Source: Corynebacterium sp. (lineage in GTDB: Bacteria; Actinomycetota; Actinomycetes; Mycobacteriales; Mycobacteriaceae). Taken from it: DNA of 64,000 bases. The stretch covers positions 1 to 64,000 of the forward strand of contig NZ_JAUNKC010000017.1 in the NCBI RefSeq assembly GCF_030532965.1, given 5' to 3'. Of this stretch, positions 31,201-39,928 are shown one piece after another. The notes beneath the pieces were generated by a model. It worked only from the letters and a program-made list of their open reading frames with translations, was not told the DNA's origin and searched no databases. Each line of letters opens with the position of its first letter. Within the stretch, counting starts at the first letter, position 1. Both the position numbers and the translations under genes were made by a program.

Positions 31201-32756
31201 TCAAACTCTGGCCATGTGTACTCCACCAAAGTGCCGCGACGCAGGCGCTCCGCAAGCTCCTCGGCGGGATTGATCGCAAGAAGCTCAGTGACAAGCTCAG
31301 GAAAGTACGCTCGCAAACGCGAACTGGAAACCTGGTTGACACTCCACTTCAATTCTTGCCAGCTAGTATGTGAACCCCGCGCTTTCTGTTGCGCGGCCCG
31401 CATAGCCTCCAGCCTCCACCGAACCACAGTGCGGATCGGCTCCCCGCTCAACAACGCTGTGGCGTGGCGCGAAATATTTACTTCTACTAACCCACGTAGG
31501 AACCAATCGCGGTACTCTTCCTGCCCAACAAGGTAAGCAAGGTCGCGGTGATGTTCCTTGATCCAGGAAAGCATCTGGAACTGCTTGAGGCGCTCATACT
31601 TGGGTGTAATCGGCGACCACACCGTACCCGCAGCGATGAGTGCGTCAAGAAAATCAGGATGGTAACAATCACTGACCGTTCTAACCTTGAGCCCTCTTAG
31701 GGCAGTGTGATTATGGTCGAGCGCCTGCAACAAGTCGAGGTTTGTGTCCTTGAAGAACCCACCTTGTTCATTTCCGTGGGCAACGAGGAGGACAACCCAC
31801 TCACGGAACTGTTCAGGGTCGGCGACCAGGGGTTCCCACAGATCAAGTTTCTGCAGATTCTCAATGTAGGTACCGATGCTGTCCCACTGCTGGGGCACTG
31901 TAGAGTAGAGTGCTTTCCTCAGCTGAGGATGCGTCCCCGCCACTTCGGGGAGCACTGCGAGCACGTGTGCAAACACCTCGTGGGGGCAGTGAGCGAAACT
32001 GCGGGTGGGCACGTAAGCGCACGCGAATTCTTGGTCCACCTCATGCGGAGTGAAACCGGCGCGTTTGCCCAAAAAGTGCAGGTCTTTCAACACCTTGTTG
32101 TATGTCACCGCACCGGTTTGAGCTTGGGCGATCACCAGGTCGAAGAAGTATCGGTACGCGTGTTTTGGGTCGAGGCGTTCGGCAACATCGCGCGCTTCTT
32201 GGGAGAATACTTTCGCGTTCACCACATCGAGACGGGCAAACTCGGTGAACGCTTGTGCATGACGTACCTGATCGATGGGCAAACCGTGGGCGTGCTCAAC
32301 CTCACGGGCTTTGCCGAAGTATTGTTTCGCGTAACTGAGATTCTCCGCACCGGCGAAGATTCGGGCGATTTCCTCCAAGAAGGTGGGTAGGAAATGTGGG
32401 GCGGAGGATTGCAGCGTTGTGACCAGTTCGTCGATGCGTTTTTTCACCTTACCCGCTTCGGTTTTTGCTTTTCGACGCGCCCACTCCACGTCCTTGACCA
32501 GGTTGAGGGCGTGGTGCGCGTTGTCGGGGTCTGTGAGGATCGGCCATGCGGGGAAACCGATGGCGCGTGCCGGTGTGTAGCCAACGGTGGTGTGGGAATC
32601 CTCGTGAAACCCGAAGCCCCCGAGCATTATGGTTTCGGCGGCGATCAACGGTTCAGGCACGAGCCGAACGACCGGGTGGCGGGTAATGGTGGATGAGTAC
32701 GTTACTGCAGCTAAAGGGACATCATTGGGATGGTGGTTATGATGCAAACGAATCAT
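28287..32756 (-). CDS. full-length giant array paralog (1,489 aa, longest)
   Basis: Complete copy with all modules; the start MIRLHHNHHPNDVP at 32756 is chosen over the open-frame start at 32840 because it lines up with the paralogs. The beta module runs from AEELAERLRRGTLVEYTW to LEFADNDVTLAAAIAG. An unusually long Lys/Pro/Thr-rich linker (about 60 residues, with TETTQPKKAAAVKIP) joins it to the C-terminal helical module (GREKIWLSWLACPG, GRPWVRLTDDILEAIP), and the winged-helix domain follows (SSPETVSNVAETLELS, FLPGGWLDKS). The linker supports the view that the modules are separate folding units. The gap to the upstream paralog is 96 bases, the largest between intact members, and could hold an internal promoter. 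Confidence 0.85.
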   Translation of the reverse strand: MIRLHHNHHPNDVPLAAVTYSSTITRHPVVRLVPEPLIAAETIMLGGFGFHEDSHTTVGYTPARAIGFPAWPILTDPDNAHHALNLVKDVEWARRKAKTEAGKVKKRIDELVTTLQSSAPHFLPTFLEEIARIFAGAENLSYAKQYFGKAREVEHAHGLPIDQVRHAQAFTEFARLDVVNAKVFSQEARDVAERLDPKHAYRYFFDLVIAQAQTGAVTYNKVLKDLHFLGKRAGFTPHEVDQEFACAYVPTRSFAHCPHEVFAHVLAVLPEVAGTHPQLRKALYSTVPQQWDSIGTYIENLQKLDLWEPLVADPEQFREWVVLLVAHGNEQGGFFKDTNLDLLQALDHNHTALRGLKVRTVSDCYHPDFLDALIAAGTVWSPITPKYERLKQFQMLSWIKEHHRDLAYLVGQEEYRDWFLRGLVEVNISRHATALLSGEPIRTVVRWRLEAMRAAQQKARGSHTSWQELKWSVNQVSSSRLRAYFPELVTELLAINPAEELAERLRRGTLVEYTWPEFEQNAAGFINEDTPVSAAFPHVVVHDNKTVRVFNGSKVRDFSLPVKNVDHIVPTDDDVFISYSTYTTSGAENHWMWLSEQVPYPITAHEAHDYDNTVGEYATTIGGTIYIGPTPIAAGELTSAPVGVQLGFGPVYAANKAEARSVTVLPTLDTITRAALDKEFAASTLAGLDFPAASTLAAEHGAKLSFGESFTTQATQSTLGSPFGENDGHHFVLVLEIEGSGSFAVSPLGTFHSADEAFLPIRRPLSGVWFLRESVISGMGTRLYDAASGARISHSITPKGTDHILHRLPRAGFHHLKVRNETASARMRECTTEQAAALISDPLRILEFADNDVTLAAAIAGIIAEVGNISGVELALPAVDEVPEWLHFLYASHATQIVRDTKKPVGSKPQDVPPSVEVTETTQPKKAAAVKIPNPPDIRPHMSGGKAVVSMHKLATVLNNPQESGAVHFPEISIMVRDTIGREKIWLSWLACPGQPLERVRIFHAFLSWCAQNQVLGTWRRITCDHNSPKVKGGSRWENKMILVNDYELRAWLWNPALTEPPHEPPQSAACDDELFVPKDEFQTALDKILAWHENRHATGTQFTPAWGTTTIATKATAAADVSTLPPQTWACLFTAGYSEKALPFQEECVDLASGILKLSKVTVSSFDRNLWSTFHDHHREILGMAWHDDYLNTGPDIDSIRVAWQRLWGRPWVRLTDDILEAIPASYHSALNYEFHAASSARSPHTKTAKLLFVYIHLAHLVTPSTDEARRLAEHISEIATCHVPFPNVVLGSDFTEQVKRSDAEVFYPLVVQQGHLDSLLEYLKTGTPVTGGKKDPHVSSPETVSNVAETLELSTDAARYFLQLLALTKPTDTQVKKWNGWNKKQLEQARQELLDKELVISAKRTGAGRSVFLPGGWLDKSHTGPDMEAWKAPHYLLWKDTKCRPIVETCPPLVPYPELFTEVWERYKSGDIPGYEKLTTTRYRTKR

Positions 32757-32852
32757 TGATGGGCTACTTTCAAAGTCGATGGCAACGAGCGACAGTGAGC
32801 AAAAGTTTGGAGGGTGCGTGCTAACGATTACCGGCAGCACGCACCCGCCTGG

Positions 32853-35800
32853 TCAGCGTTTACTGCGGTAGCGGGTGGTGGTGAGTTCTTCGTAGCCAGG
32901 CGTATCGCCAGAGGCGTACCTGTCCCACACTTCGGCGAATAATTCTGGGTACGGAACAATCGGCGGGCAGGTCGGCACGATCGGCCGATTTTTGGGGGCT
33001 TTCCACAACAGGTAGTGGGGCGCTTTCCACACTTCCATGGCGGGACCATCGTCTGTTTTCTCCAACCAACCGCCAGGCAAAAACACTGCCCGGCCGGTCC
33101 CGGCCCGTTTAGCGCTGATTACCAGGCCGTCATCAAGAAGCTCTTGAGCTACCTGCGCCAGCTTATTTTTGCTCCAGTCATTCCATGCCCTGATGTCTTT
33201 GTCCATCGGCTTGGTCAACGCCAGTATTTGCAGAAAGTACCTGGCCGCATCGTCGCTGATCTTAAGCGTTTCTGCCACGTCAGAAACGGTTTCGGGCGCG
33301 GCGATCATCGGGTCCTGTTTGGCGCCGACAATCGGTGAACCAGATTCCAGATACTCAAGAAGCGGGGTGAGGTGTCCTTCCTGCACCAGCCTCAAGCCGT
33401 ACAGCGGCAGTATTTCAGGCCGGTATCTCACCGAGTCATAATCACCACCTAATGGTTCGTCGGCGGATGTGAGGTCGCCTTCGGCTAGAACCCGGATACG
33501 GTGAGCAAGGGTGTGTGCCTGCTCGCTGCCAGGTTCTACCTCGTGTGCGAGGTTGAGATAGATCGGCAGTAACTCCGGCAATACCCAATTGTCAGGATCG
33601 ACGCTCGATTTGGCTAGGCCGTGGAAGCCCGCATTGATGTAGTGGTGGAACTGACTTGGAATGCTGCCGAGGATTTCGTCGGTGAGGTGAATCCACGGCG
33701 TGCCCCACAGATGTTCCCACAGTATGCGCAACCGGAAAATGTCGGGGCCGTCGGTGAGGAAATTCTCATGCCAGCCCATCCCGAGGAATTCGTTGACATG
33801 GTGGCCGAGATTTGATGGCAGTGACCTTTCAAGCGCGGTGATCTCCCGCTTGGATGCCCCGAGCATGTCGGCGATAATCGCTTCACTTTCTTGCGCATAC
33901 GGCATCGTGTGATCCTGTCGGATACCGGCGAAAAAATACGACCAGATGCGCGGCGGCAGGGTAGAGAACGCGGCAGCTTCCGCCGCCTTTTCCCCGATGG
34001 TTGCCGTTTCCCACCTGGGTGTCATCGCGGTTTTCGCCTTGTGGCGTTGTTCATGCCACGAAAGGATCCGATCGAGGGCGGTTTTAAACTTCTCTTTCGG
34101 CATAAAAAGCTCGTCGTCACATATGCTGATGCTATCTTTCAACGGTTGCTCCGGCCGGGCGCTGTAATCAGGGTTCCATAACCTGGCATGAACGGGCGTT
34201 TGATGGTGGTAATGCTCGATAACCAGCACGTTGTTGTCCCAATGGCACTGGGTTTTGTCGTGGTAGCCGGGCCGTGGAAGAGTAACTTTCCGCCATGTGC
34301 CTAACACGCCATATTGGACACACCACGATAAAAAGGCATGGTAAATACGCACCGTTTCTATTGGCAGCCCGGGGGAGGCTAGCCACGATAGCCACCGTTT
34401 TTCGTTGGCCACTGTGTCAAGCATGAAGCTGTTAACCGAATAGAACGAAAACTCACCTTCTATCTGAGGTGCGCTGAACATCTGAGCGAGCTTATGCACG
34501 TGCCGGAGTTCGTAGAAATCTCTGCCGTGCGGGTCGATGCCTGGTGGCTGCGGAATCTCCTCCTCAACAGTGTGAGTTGGTGTGACCGTTTCGTATACAT
34601 GGGTCAGGAACTGCGGCACTGTATCCAGTGGCGGGAGTGTGATATCGGCACCGAAGATTTCGCTGATCTCCGCGATAATCCCGGCGATAGCGGCCGCGAG
34701 GGTCTCGTCGCCTTCAGTGAAATCGAGAATACCCAGTGGGTTGGCTATCAATTCCGCCGCCTGCGCTTTCGTGCAGGCGCGCAGCTTCGCACTAACCTCT
34801 TCATTCCGGGGCCGGAGCTGATGGAAGGCTGCAAACGGCATGTAGTTGATGATGTGCTGAGTGCCATCGTAATCAAGCGATGGCGCGATTGGCGCGTCGG
34901 TGGTGGCGTCGTAAAGCGAATGCCCACGGCCACCGTAGTACCGAGCAGACCGCATGTACCACACATCACCCTGCGGTTTCTTAACCGCGAGGAACGACTC
35001 GCCGGTGGAATGGAAGGTCCCTAGTGGGCTTACCCAATACCGCCCCAGCGATTTGGTTTGGAGCGAGAATCCGAAGTGTTGCGCATCATCAACACCGAAG
35101 GGCGACTCGAACGTCGAAACCGTAGCATCGACGGTGAAGCTAAGCGCCAGGTCGATCGTGGCATCGTGCGTTGCGGCAACGGCTATCGCCTGCGGCACAT
35201 CAAGCCCGGCCAAGGTACCTGCTTTAAACTGCGCTTTGAAGTCTTCGCGCGAGATCGTTTCGCCGTCCGGCAACACGGTCAACGCCGTATCTTGTTCGCT
35301 GGCAACGGCGTAGATTGGGCCGAATCCCAGTTGCAACCCGCTCGGGACGTGCTTTAGTTTCGCGGTGACCGGAGTGGGGCCAATGTAGAGCGTGTCGCCT
35401 ATCACCTGCGAATACGATCCGGTATTAGCTGCGCTTGAACTGTCGACGAATGAATGGGCACTCCCGTCGGTTAGCCACAGCCACTTCTTTTCCGCCACCG
35501 AATTATCGAAGTACATGACAAAAACATCGTCGTCGGCGGGAATCACCGTGAACGAATACCCCGTTGGCATCTGATACTCAGTCACATCTGTGCCATCGAG
35601 CACGTACACTTTGTGTTCCTGAGTGACCGCTACCTGCGGGAAATTGGCATGGACCTTGAGTTTTTCTTTATCGATTTTCGGCGCGAGTTCCTCCAATGTC
35701 GGCCACGCGTATTCCACCGCCGTACCCCGACGTAGCCGTTCGGCCAATTCCTCGGCGGCGTCGAACCGCAGAATCTCATCGACCGCCTCGGGGTTTAACT

Positions 35801-37253
35801 CCCGCAACCGTGGGTCGCTAATGTACTCCATACTGTGACTGACGGTTGCCCATAACGCCTTGGAACCGGTGGCCTCTTCACGCGGCTTCCGCAGCGTTTC
35901 CAGTTTCCACGAAACGAGCGCTTTGGTCGGTGCGCCGCTGAGTATTTCGTCGGTGTAGGTGGCGACCTGCTCAAAACTCAAACAATCGATCAAATCGGTT
36001 TGGCTCGCTACGTGCGAAACCAAATGCACCAGGTCACGGTGATGCTGCTCCAACCAACCCGCGAAGGAAAACATCCGATCCCAGGAGTTTTTCAACGGCA
36101 GGGACGACCAATTGATTCCGGCAGCAAGAAAAGCGTCCAAGTAATCCAGGTGATAGTGCGAACTGAAGGTCCGCAGCGTCATACCCGCCACGCTTTCGGC
36201 GAGGTCGCTGACCGCCGATAATAATGTGGCGTTGGAATGCTGTAAGAAACCAGAACGTGAGTTTCCGTGGTCGATCAAAGAATCAAGCCACTGGGCAAAA
36301 CGTTGCGGCGAAGTGCGCAGCTCATCCCATAGCCCCAGCTTTTCTAGGTGCTGAAGGTACGTATCAAAATCCCAATTGTAGGGGATCGTGGTCAACAGAA
36401 TATCGACAAGCTTGGGTTGAGTTTTCTTCAGCTCCGGCAGCAGGCTCAAGATTTTGTTCAAGAGCGTATCCGGCGAGTACGGGAAGCTTCGGGTTGGAAT
36501 ATAAGCCGCAGTAAACTCCAGATTTACCTCACGCGCGCTCAACCCAATCTTCTTGCCCAGCGCCTGAAGATCCTTAAACACATTGGTATAAACCCCTGAC
36601 CCGGCGCGTGCTTGGTCGATGACAAGGCTTAAGAAATAGTCGTAGGCGAGTTTCGGCGATGTGCGGTTAGCAACGTCGCGGGATTCGTCCGAAAGCGCCT
36701 TCGCGCTGACGACACCTAAGGCCGCAAATTCCCTAAACGCTTGGGCGTGGCGATCCGGGTCGACCGCTACCGCGTGGACACGCTCAGTTTCGCGGGCTTT
36801 GCCGAAGTATTGCTTGGCGTAATTGGTGTTGTCCGCCGCCGCGAAAATCCGGGCGATTTCCTCCAAAAACGTTGGCAAGAAGTGCGGGGCCGAAGCCTGC
36901 AACGAACCCACTAACCCGTCGATGCGTGCTTTCACCTGGCCAGGATGATTCTTTGCTTTTCGACGCGCCCACTCCACGTCCGTCACCAGATTAAGGGCGT
37001 GTTGCGCATTATCCGGGTCGCTGAGAATTGCCCATGCGGGGAAACCAACGGCACGGGCGGTGGTGTACCCGACGGCGGTCTGCCCCGCTTTGGCCAAGCC
37101 CATTGCGCCTAATGCGCGGGTTTCGGCTTCAACCAAGGGTTCCGCGACAAGTCGCACCACCGGATAACCGTCACCTAATCCGGTTTCGTATCGTGCTGCC
37201 ACCAGGGGGACGTCGTTAAGTTCTGCGTGTGGGCGTATGAAGCCAACAGCCAT
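32853..37253 (-). CDS. full-length giant array paralog next to DUF4132 gene (1,466 aa)
   Basis: Complete copy, first in the array. Approximate layout: N-terminal helical module 1-285, second helical segment 286-495, beta-rich module 495-885, C-terminal helical module 915-1310, winged-helix-like domain 1315-1466. Key motifs are DVEWARRKAK, FLPTFLEEIARIFAAAD, QHHRDLVHLV, AAEELAERLRRGTAVEY, WVSPLGTFHS, GTPWIHLTDEILGSIP and FLPGGWLEKT. It starts 3 bases after the DUF4132 gene, so the two are almost certainly co-translated and likely act together. The same two-gene pairing is, to my knowledge, found in Streptomyces. This copy is the best candidate for the ancestral member from which the others arose by duplication. 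Confidence 0.85.
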   Translation of the reverse strand: MAVGFIRPHAELNDVPLVAARYETGLGDGYPVVRLVAEPLVEAETRALGAMGLAKAGQTAVGYTTARAVGFPAWAILSDPDNAQHALNLVTDVEWARRKAKNHPGQVKARIDGLVGSLQASAPHFLPTFLEEIARIFAAADNTNYAKQYFGKARETERVHAVAVDPDRHAQAFREFAALGVVSAKALSDESRDVANRTSPKLAYDYFLSLVIDQARAGSGVYTNVFKDLQALGKKIGLSAREVNLEFTAAYIPTRSFPYSPDTLLNKILSLLPELKKTQPKLVDILLTTIPYNWDFDTYLQHLEKLGLWDELRTSPQRFAQWLDSLIDHGNSRSGFLQHSNATLLSAVSDLAESVAGMTLRTFSSHYHLDYLDAFLAAGINWSSLPLKNSWDRMFSFAGWLEQHHRDLVHLVSHVASQTDLIDCLSFEQVATYTDEILSGAPTKALVSWKLETLRKPREEATGSKALWATVSHSMEYISDPRLRELNPEAVDEILRFDAAEELAERLRRGTAVEYAWPTLEELAPKIDKEKLKVHANFPQVAVTQEHKVYVLDGTDVTEYQMPTGYSFTVIPADDDVFVMYFDNSVAEKKWLWLTDGSAHSFVDSSSAANTGSYSQVIGDTLYIGPTPVTAKLKHVPSGLQLGFGPIYAVASEQDTALTVLPDGETISREDFKAQFKAGTLAGLDVPQAIAVAATHDATIDLALSFTVDATVSTFESPFGVDDAQHFGFSLQTKSLGRYWVSPLGTFHSTGESFLAVKKPQGDVWYMRSARYYGGRGHSLYDATTDAPIAPSLDYDGTQHIINYMPFAAFHQLRPRNEEVSAKLRACTKAQAAELIANPLGILDFTEGDETLAAAIAGIIAEISEIFGADITLPPLDTVPQFLTHVYETVTPTHTVEEEIPQPPGIDPHGRDFYELRHVHKLAQMFSAPQIEGEFSFYSVNSFMLDTVANEKRWLSWLASPGLPIETVRIYHAFLSWCVQYGVLGTWRKVTLPRPGYHDKTQCHWDNNVLVIEHYHHQTPVHARLWNPDYSARPEQPLKDSISICDDELFMPKEKFKTALDRILSWHEQRHKAKTAMTPRWETATIGEKAAEAAAFSTLPPRIWSYFFAGIRQDHTMPYAQESEAIIADMLGASKREITALERSLPSNLGHHVNEFLGMGWHENFLTDGPDIFRLRILWEHLWGTPWIHLTDEILGSIPSQFHHYINAGFHGLAKSSVDPDNWVLPELLPIYLNLAHEVEPGSEQAHTLAHRIRVLAEGDLTSADEPLGGDYDSVRYRPEILPLYGLRLVQEGHLTPLLEYLESGSPIVGAKQDPMIAAPETVSDVAETLKISDDAARYFLQILALTKPMDKDIRAWNDWSKNKLAQVAQELLDDGLVISAKRAGTGRAVFLPGGWLEKTDDGPAMEVWKAPHYLLWKAPKNRPIVPTCPPIVPYPELFAEVWDRYASGDTPGYEELTTTRYRSKR

Positions 37254-37256
37254 GGA

Positions 37257-38111
37257 TTAGTTCTCCTCAGCGTTTTCCACCTTGCGACCTGCATACAAGT
37301 ACTCACACATGCGGATGCCTTCACTCCACGCGATCGGGCCCACGTCCTCCAAATTCATGTCTGTTTCATTAACGCTGAAACTCAAAACCCCAAGCTGGGC
37401 CTCGTCGAACGGATCATAGGCCTCAAGCTGCAAGAATGCGGTGACCAATTGGTCGTTTTCCGCAACTTCGACGCTGGCGGAATACAGATTCATGCGGAAA
37501 CCACCGCTGCGGCCTCGGCTCATCACATGCGAGGCCTGTTCAAACGTGCCGTCCTGATACTTGCGTACCTGCTCACGCAGCGACTTCGCATCGGCGGGCT
37601 TGAGGTGAATTTCCCGGAACAATTGATCGATACCCTGCTGGGCGCCCAGTTCGGAGGCGAACTCCCGCCAATCATCAATATCCTCAATCACTGCTGGGTG
37701 CGGAATCGAAATCGTTTCCGATTCACAGGTGACCGACTCGCCGTCCAAATCCACGATCGCCAAACCAGTGTCGGTCACCCCGCGCAGCAACCCGACCACC
37801 GTGCCGTCAGTAACCACCAGATTTTCCAAATATTTCCGCCAGATTGGGTCCGGCCATACCTGCTGGACCGCAATAACCGGAATGCTGTGGCCCCCTAGGA
37901 ACCACCCCCGAACGCTGTCTGCGCATTCCTCATCGTGCTGCGCCAACACGGTAACCAAGCCGGTTAACTGCTCAAATTCGGGAGTCTTTTTCACCTTCGC
38001 CGGGACAGATTTTAAGGTTTTTCCCTTTGCATTCCGGGCGACGATCCGCCCGTCTTCCAGCTTGAGAAAATAGTCGCCAGCAGGAATCCAACCGTCTACA
38101 GAATCAGTCAT
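37257..38111 (-). CDS. DUF4132 (MolR/YehI-type) domain protein
   Basis: 284 aa, soluble. It opens with GWIPAGDYFLKLEDGRIVARN, a short beta segment, and then carries the DUF4132-like core: VWPDPIWRKYLENLVV, GLAIVDLDGESVTCE, ISIPHPAVIEDIDDWREFA and QLFREIHLKPAD; the end has GPIAWSEGIRMCEYLYAGR. DUF4132 is named after E. coli MolR/YehI-type proteins, often encoded beside MoxR ATPase and vWA genes; the biochemical role is not established. As the first gene of the minus-strand operon, 3 bases before the first giant paralog, it is the probable head of the whole array. Only one copy is present although its partner has been amplified many times. The identification rests on remembered family motifs, not on a search. 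Confidence 0.75.
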   Translation of the reverse strand: MTDSVDGWIPAGDYFLKLEDGRIVARNAKGKTLKSVPAKVKKTPEFEQLTGLVTVLAQHDEECADSVRGWFLGGHSIPVIAVQQVWPDPIWRKYLENLVVTDGTVVGLLRGVTDTGLAIVDLDGESVTCESETISIPHPAVIEDIDDWREFASELGAQQGIDQLFREIHLKPADAKSLREQVRKYQDGTFEQASHVMSRGRSGGFRMNLYSASVEVAENDQLVTAFLQLEAYDPFDEAQLGVLSFSVNETDMNLEDVGPIAWSEGIRMCEYLYAGRKVENAEEN

Positions 38112-38596
38112 TGTGCACTTTCAGCTTGCTGTGATTTCTTGGAAAACGCCAATGACAACCCACCGACGATTTCCACATTACGTGGTTATTTTAGACAAGA
38201 ACTCACAACAAATGTGCCCCGAATACCCCACCTTTGTAATTCGGGCGCACCCGACAATTCGACGTGCGAAAACTCGATCACGGTCACGGCGTTTGGGCAA
38301 CGAGACGGCGGTACCGGCGGGAAAACCAGCAGTTAAGTCCCGCCCAGCGGCGGTAGGCGGGGCGGTGGTTGGTGGATTATCCTCATGCATACCGCAAGCT
38401 TCGCGCCCTGCGTCCAGCTACCATGTAACGACCCCCAACCGGGGCAAAACTGTTGAGAGGTGTTCAGCGCTTAAAGCCCGGGCAACGACGCGGAAGGCTC
38501 TTTCCAAAAACGTGCTCCTAGGGATTTCGCACCACGCAGGATACACCCAGAGCACGTTTCTAGAGTTTGTATTCAGTCGCTTGTATTCGGTCGGTT
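38112..38596. other. intergenic region upstream of the DUF4132 operon
   Basis: About 485 bases without a credible gene; short open frames have no ribosome site or family resemblance. It should contain the main promoter of the array operon (minus strand). A CCACATTACGTGG near-palindrome lies near 38174-38186, and a perfect 10-bp inverted repeat with a wide spacer lies at 38508-38559. Confidence 0.5.
38508..38559. repeat. perfect 10-bp inverted repeat, 32-base spacer
   Basis: AAACGTGCTC and GAGCACGTTT flank a 32-base spacer. It lies just downstream of the asparaginase gene, without a clear T-run. It could be a binding site pair, a weak long-loop terminator or part of a small RNA. Confidence 0.5.
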
Positions 38597-39535
38597 TTAA
38601 AACAACGTAAACGGATTCACACCACTGGCAATAGCAATGGCAAGCAGGACGCGGGATTGTCCGGCCCGAAAGTAGGTGGAACCGATTGCGCCTTTGGCCG
38701 CCAGGGTGGCACCGCCGCCAGCACCACCGTAGGTGCCGGAAACATCGCCGCGCGGCACTCGGGTAGTGATGACAACCGGAACGCCGTTGTCTAAGGCTTC
38801 GCCCAGCGCGACGCCCATTTCAGTGCCGACATTTCCAGAACCCATCGCTTCGATCACCAGGCCGTCGGCACCGGCGGCGAGGGCGGCGTCGACAAGCGTG
38901 CGGGGCGCGCCGGGGTAGGCATGGATGATGTCGACGCGGGTGCGAGCAAGAGCGGTGGTGGCAACGAGGTCGGCGCGGGGTGGTTCCTCAGGGGCGTTGG
39001 TGGCAAAGGCGAGTTCGTCGGTGGTATGCCATTTGGTTGCACCCCGGGCGGGTAAGACCGCGTGGCCGAAGACGATGAGGACACCGATGTCGCGGGCGGA
39101 AGTATCGGAGGCGATCATGACTGCCTCGAAGAGGTTAGTAAAACCGTCGGATTCAGGGTGGTCATGTGGTTTTTGGGAACCGGTAAGCACTATGGGGCGG
39201 GAGTCGGCGTGGAAGGTATCGAGTGCGATGGCGGTTTCTTCCATTGAATCGGTGCCGTGGGTGACCACAACGCCGGTGACGGTGGGATCGGCAAGCGCGT
39301 TGTGGCAGGCGGCGACGATTTCGTCGATGTCCGCGAACGTCATGGCGGAGGAGTCAAGCCGGTTTAATTCCTGGACTTCGACGTCGAGGTTTCCGGCGAA
39401 TCGTTCGGCGACGGGTGCTACCAGTGTTGCGCCGTCAACGGTGGGAATGAGCGCGCCGTTCGGGTCGGTGGTGCAGGAGATGGTGCCGCCGGTGGTGATT
39501 ACTACTACTTTGGGGAGGGCTTGGGTAGTGGTCAT
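38597..39535 (-). CDS. ansA: L-asparaginase (type I/II family)
   Basis: Hydrolyses L-asparagine to aspartate and ammonia. About 312 aa, the usual length. The N-terminal TTGGTISCT holds the first catalytic threonine, and VVTHGTDSMEET holds the second Thr-Asp pair; TGSQKPHDHPESDG and IEAMGSGNVG are also typical. The start at 39535 (MTTTQALPKVVVI) is preferred because the frame further upstream is Pro/Arg-rich and unlike the family; an ATG at 39553 is also possible. No signal peptide is seen, so the enzyme is probably cytoplasmic. It is transcribed divergently from the lipoprotein at 39929. Confidence 0.92.
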   Translation of the reverse strand: MTTTQALPKVVVITTGGTISCTTDPNGALIPTVDGATLVAPVAERFAGNLDVEVQELNRLDSSAMTFADIDEIVAACHNALADPTVTGVVVTHGTDSMEETAIALDTFHADSRPIVLTGSQKPHDHPESDGFTNLFEAVMIASDTSARDIGVLIVFGHAVLPARGATKWHTTDELAFATNAPEEPPRADLVATTALARTRVDIIHAYPGAPRTLVDAALAAGADGLVIEAMGSGNVGTEMGVALGEALDNGVPVVITTRVPRGDVSGTYGGAGGGATLAAKGAIGSTYFRAGQSRVLLAIAIASGVNPFTLF

Positions 39536-39928
39536 GGGTATAAAGAGTGCCATATTTTTGATTTGGGGGTGGGGGATCGCCAACCGCGTTAATTTTATTA
39601 TCAGGTTTGCTGTTGGTGTGTGGGGGGTGAGGTTTAGCGGAGCTTTTCGACGCCTAACGGTGCGTGTAGCTGCGGGTTTCCGTGGTGATCGCGGTGGGGT
39701 GTGGCCTAGGGGAGCGTGTAGAAATTGTGTTATTGTGCGCACGTTTATGGTGAGGTTTATGCGAAATTCAGATTTAGGCGTTACCATTTCGTAGTAAAAG
39801 ATTGATGCCCATCCCACCGCATCGCCTTATGGGTCAAAACGGGATCTGTATGAAAGTGTGGTGCATTTTGTTGCGCTTGGCTAAGAAGAAAAATGCCGAG
39901 TGGATGCAGAACTTTAAAGGAGTTTTCT
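39536..39928. other. divergent promoter region of asparaginase and lipoprotein genes
   Basis: About 390 bases with no credible gene. It should carry both divergent promoters. A GCTTTTCGACGCC motif at about 39643-39655 can form a bulged hairpin (TTAGCG with CGCCTAA). The strong AAAGGAG ribosome site of the lipoprotein is at 39916-39922. Confidence 0.45.

Noticed and set aside
2566..38111. CRISPR array or IS element as cause of the repetitive structure
   Set aside because: The repeats are kilobase-scale coding paralogs; no short regular repeats, transposase or terminal inverted repeats are visible.
38113..38610. 165-aa plus-strand open frame upstream of the DUF4132 gene
   Set aside because: Composition and codon use unlike a real gene, no ribosome site, overlaps the asparaginase 3' end.
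39536..39817. N-terminal extension of asparaginase
   Set aside because: Pro/Arg-rich sequence without family resemblance; the normal enzyme length is reached from 39535.
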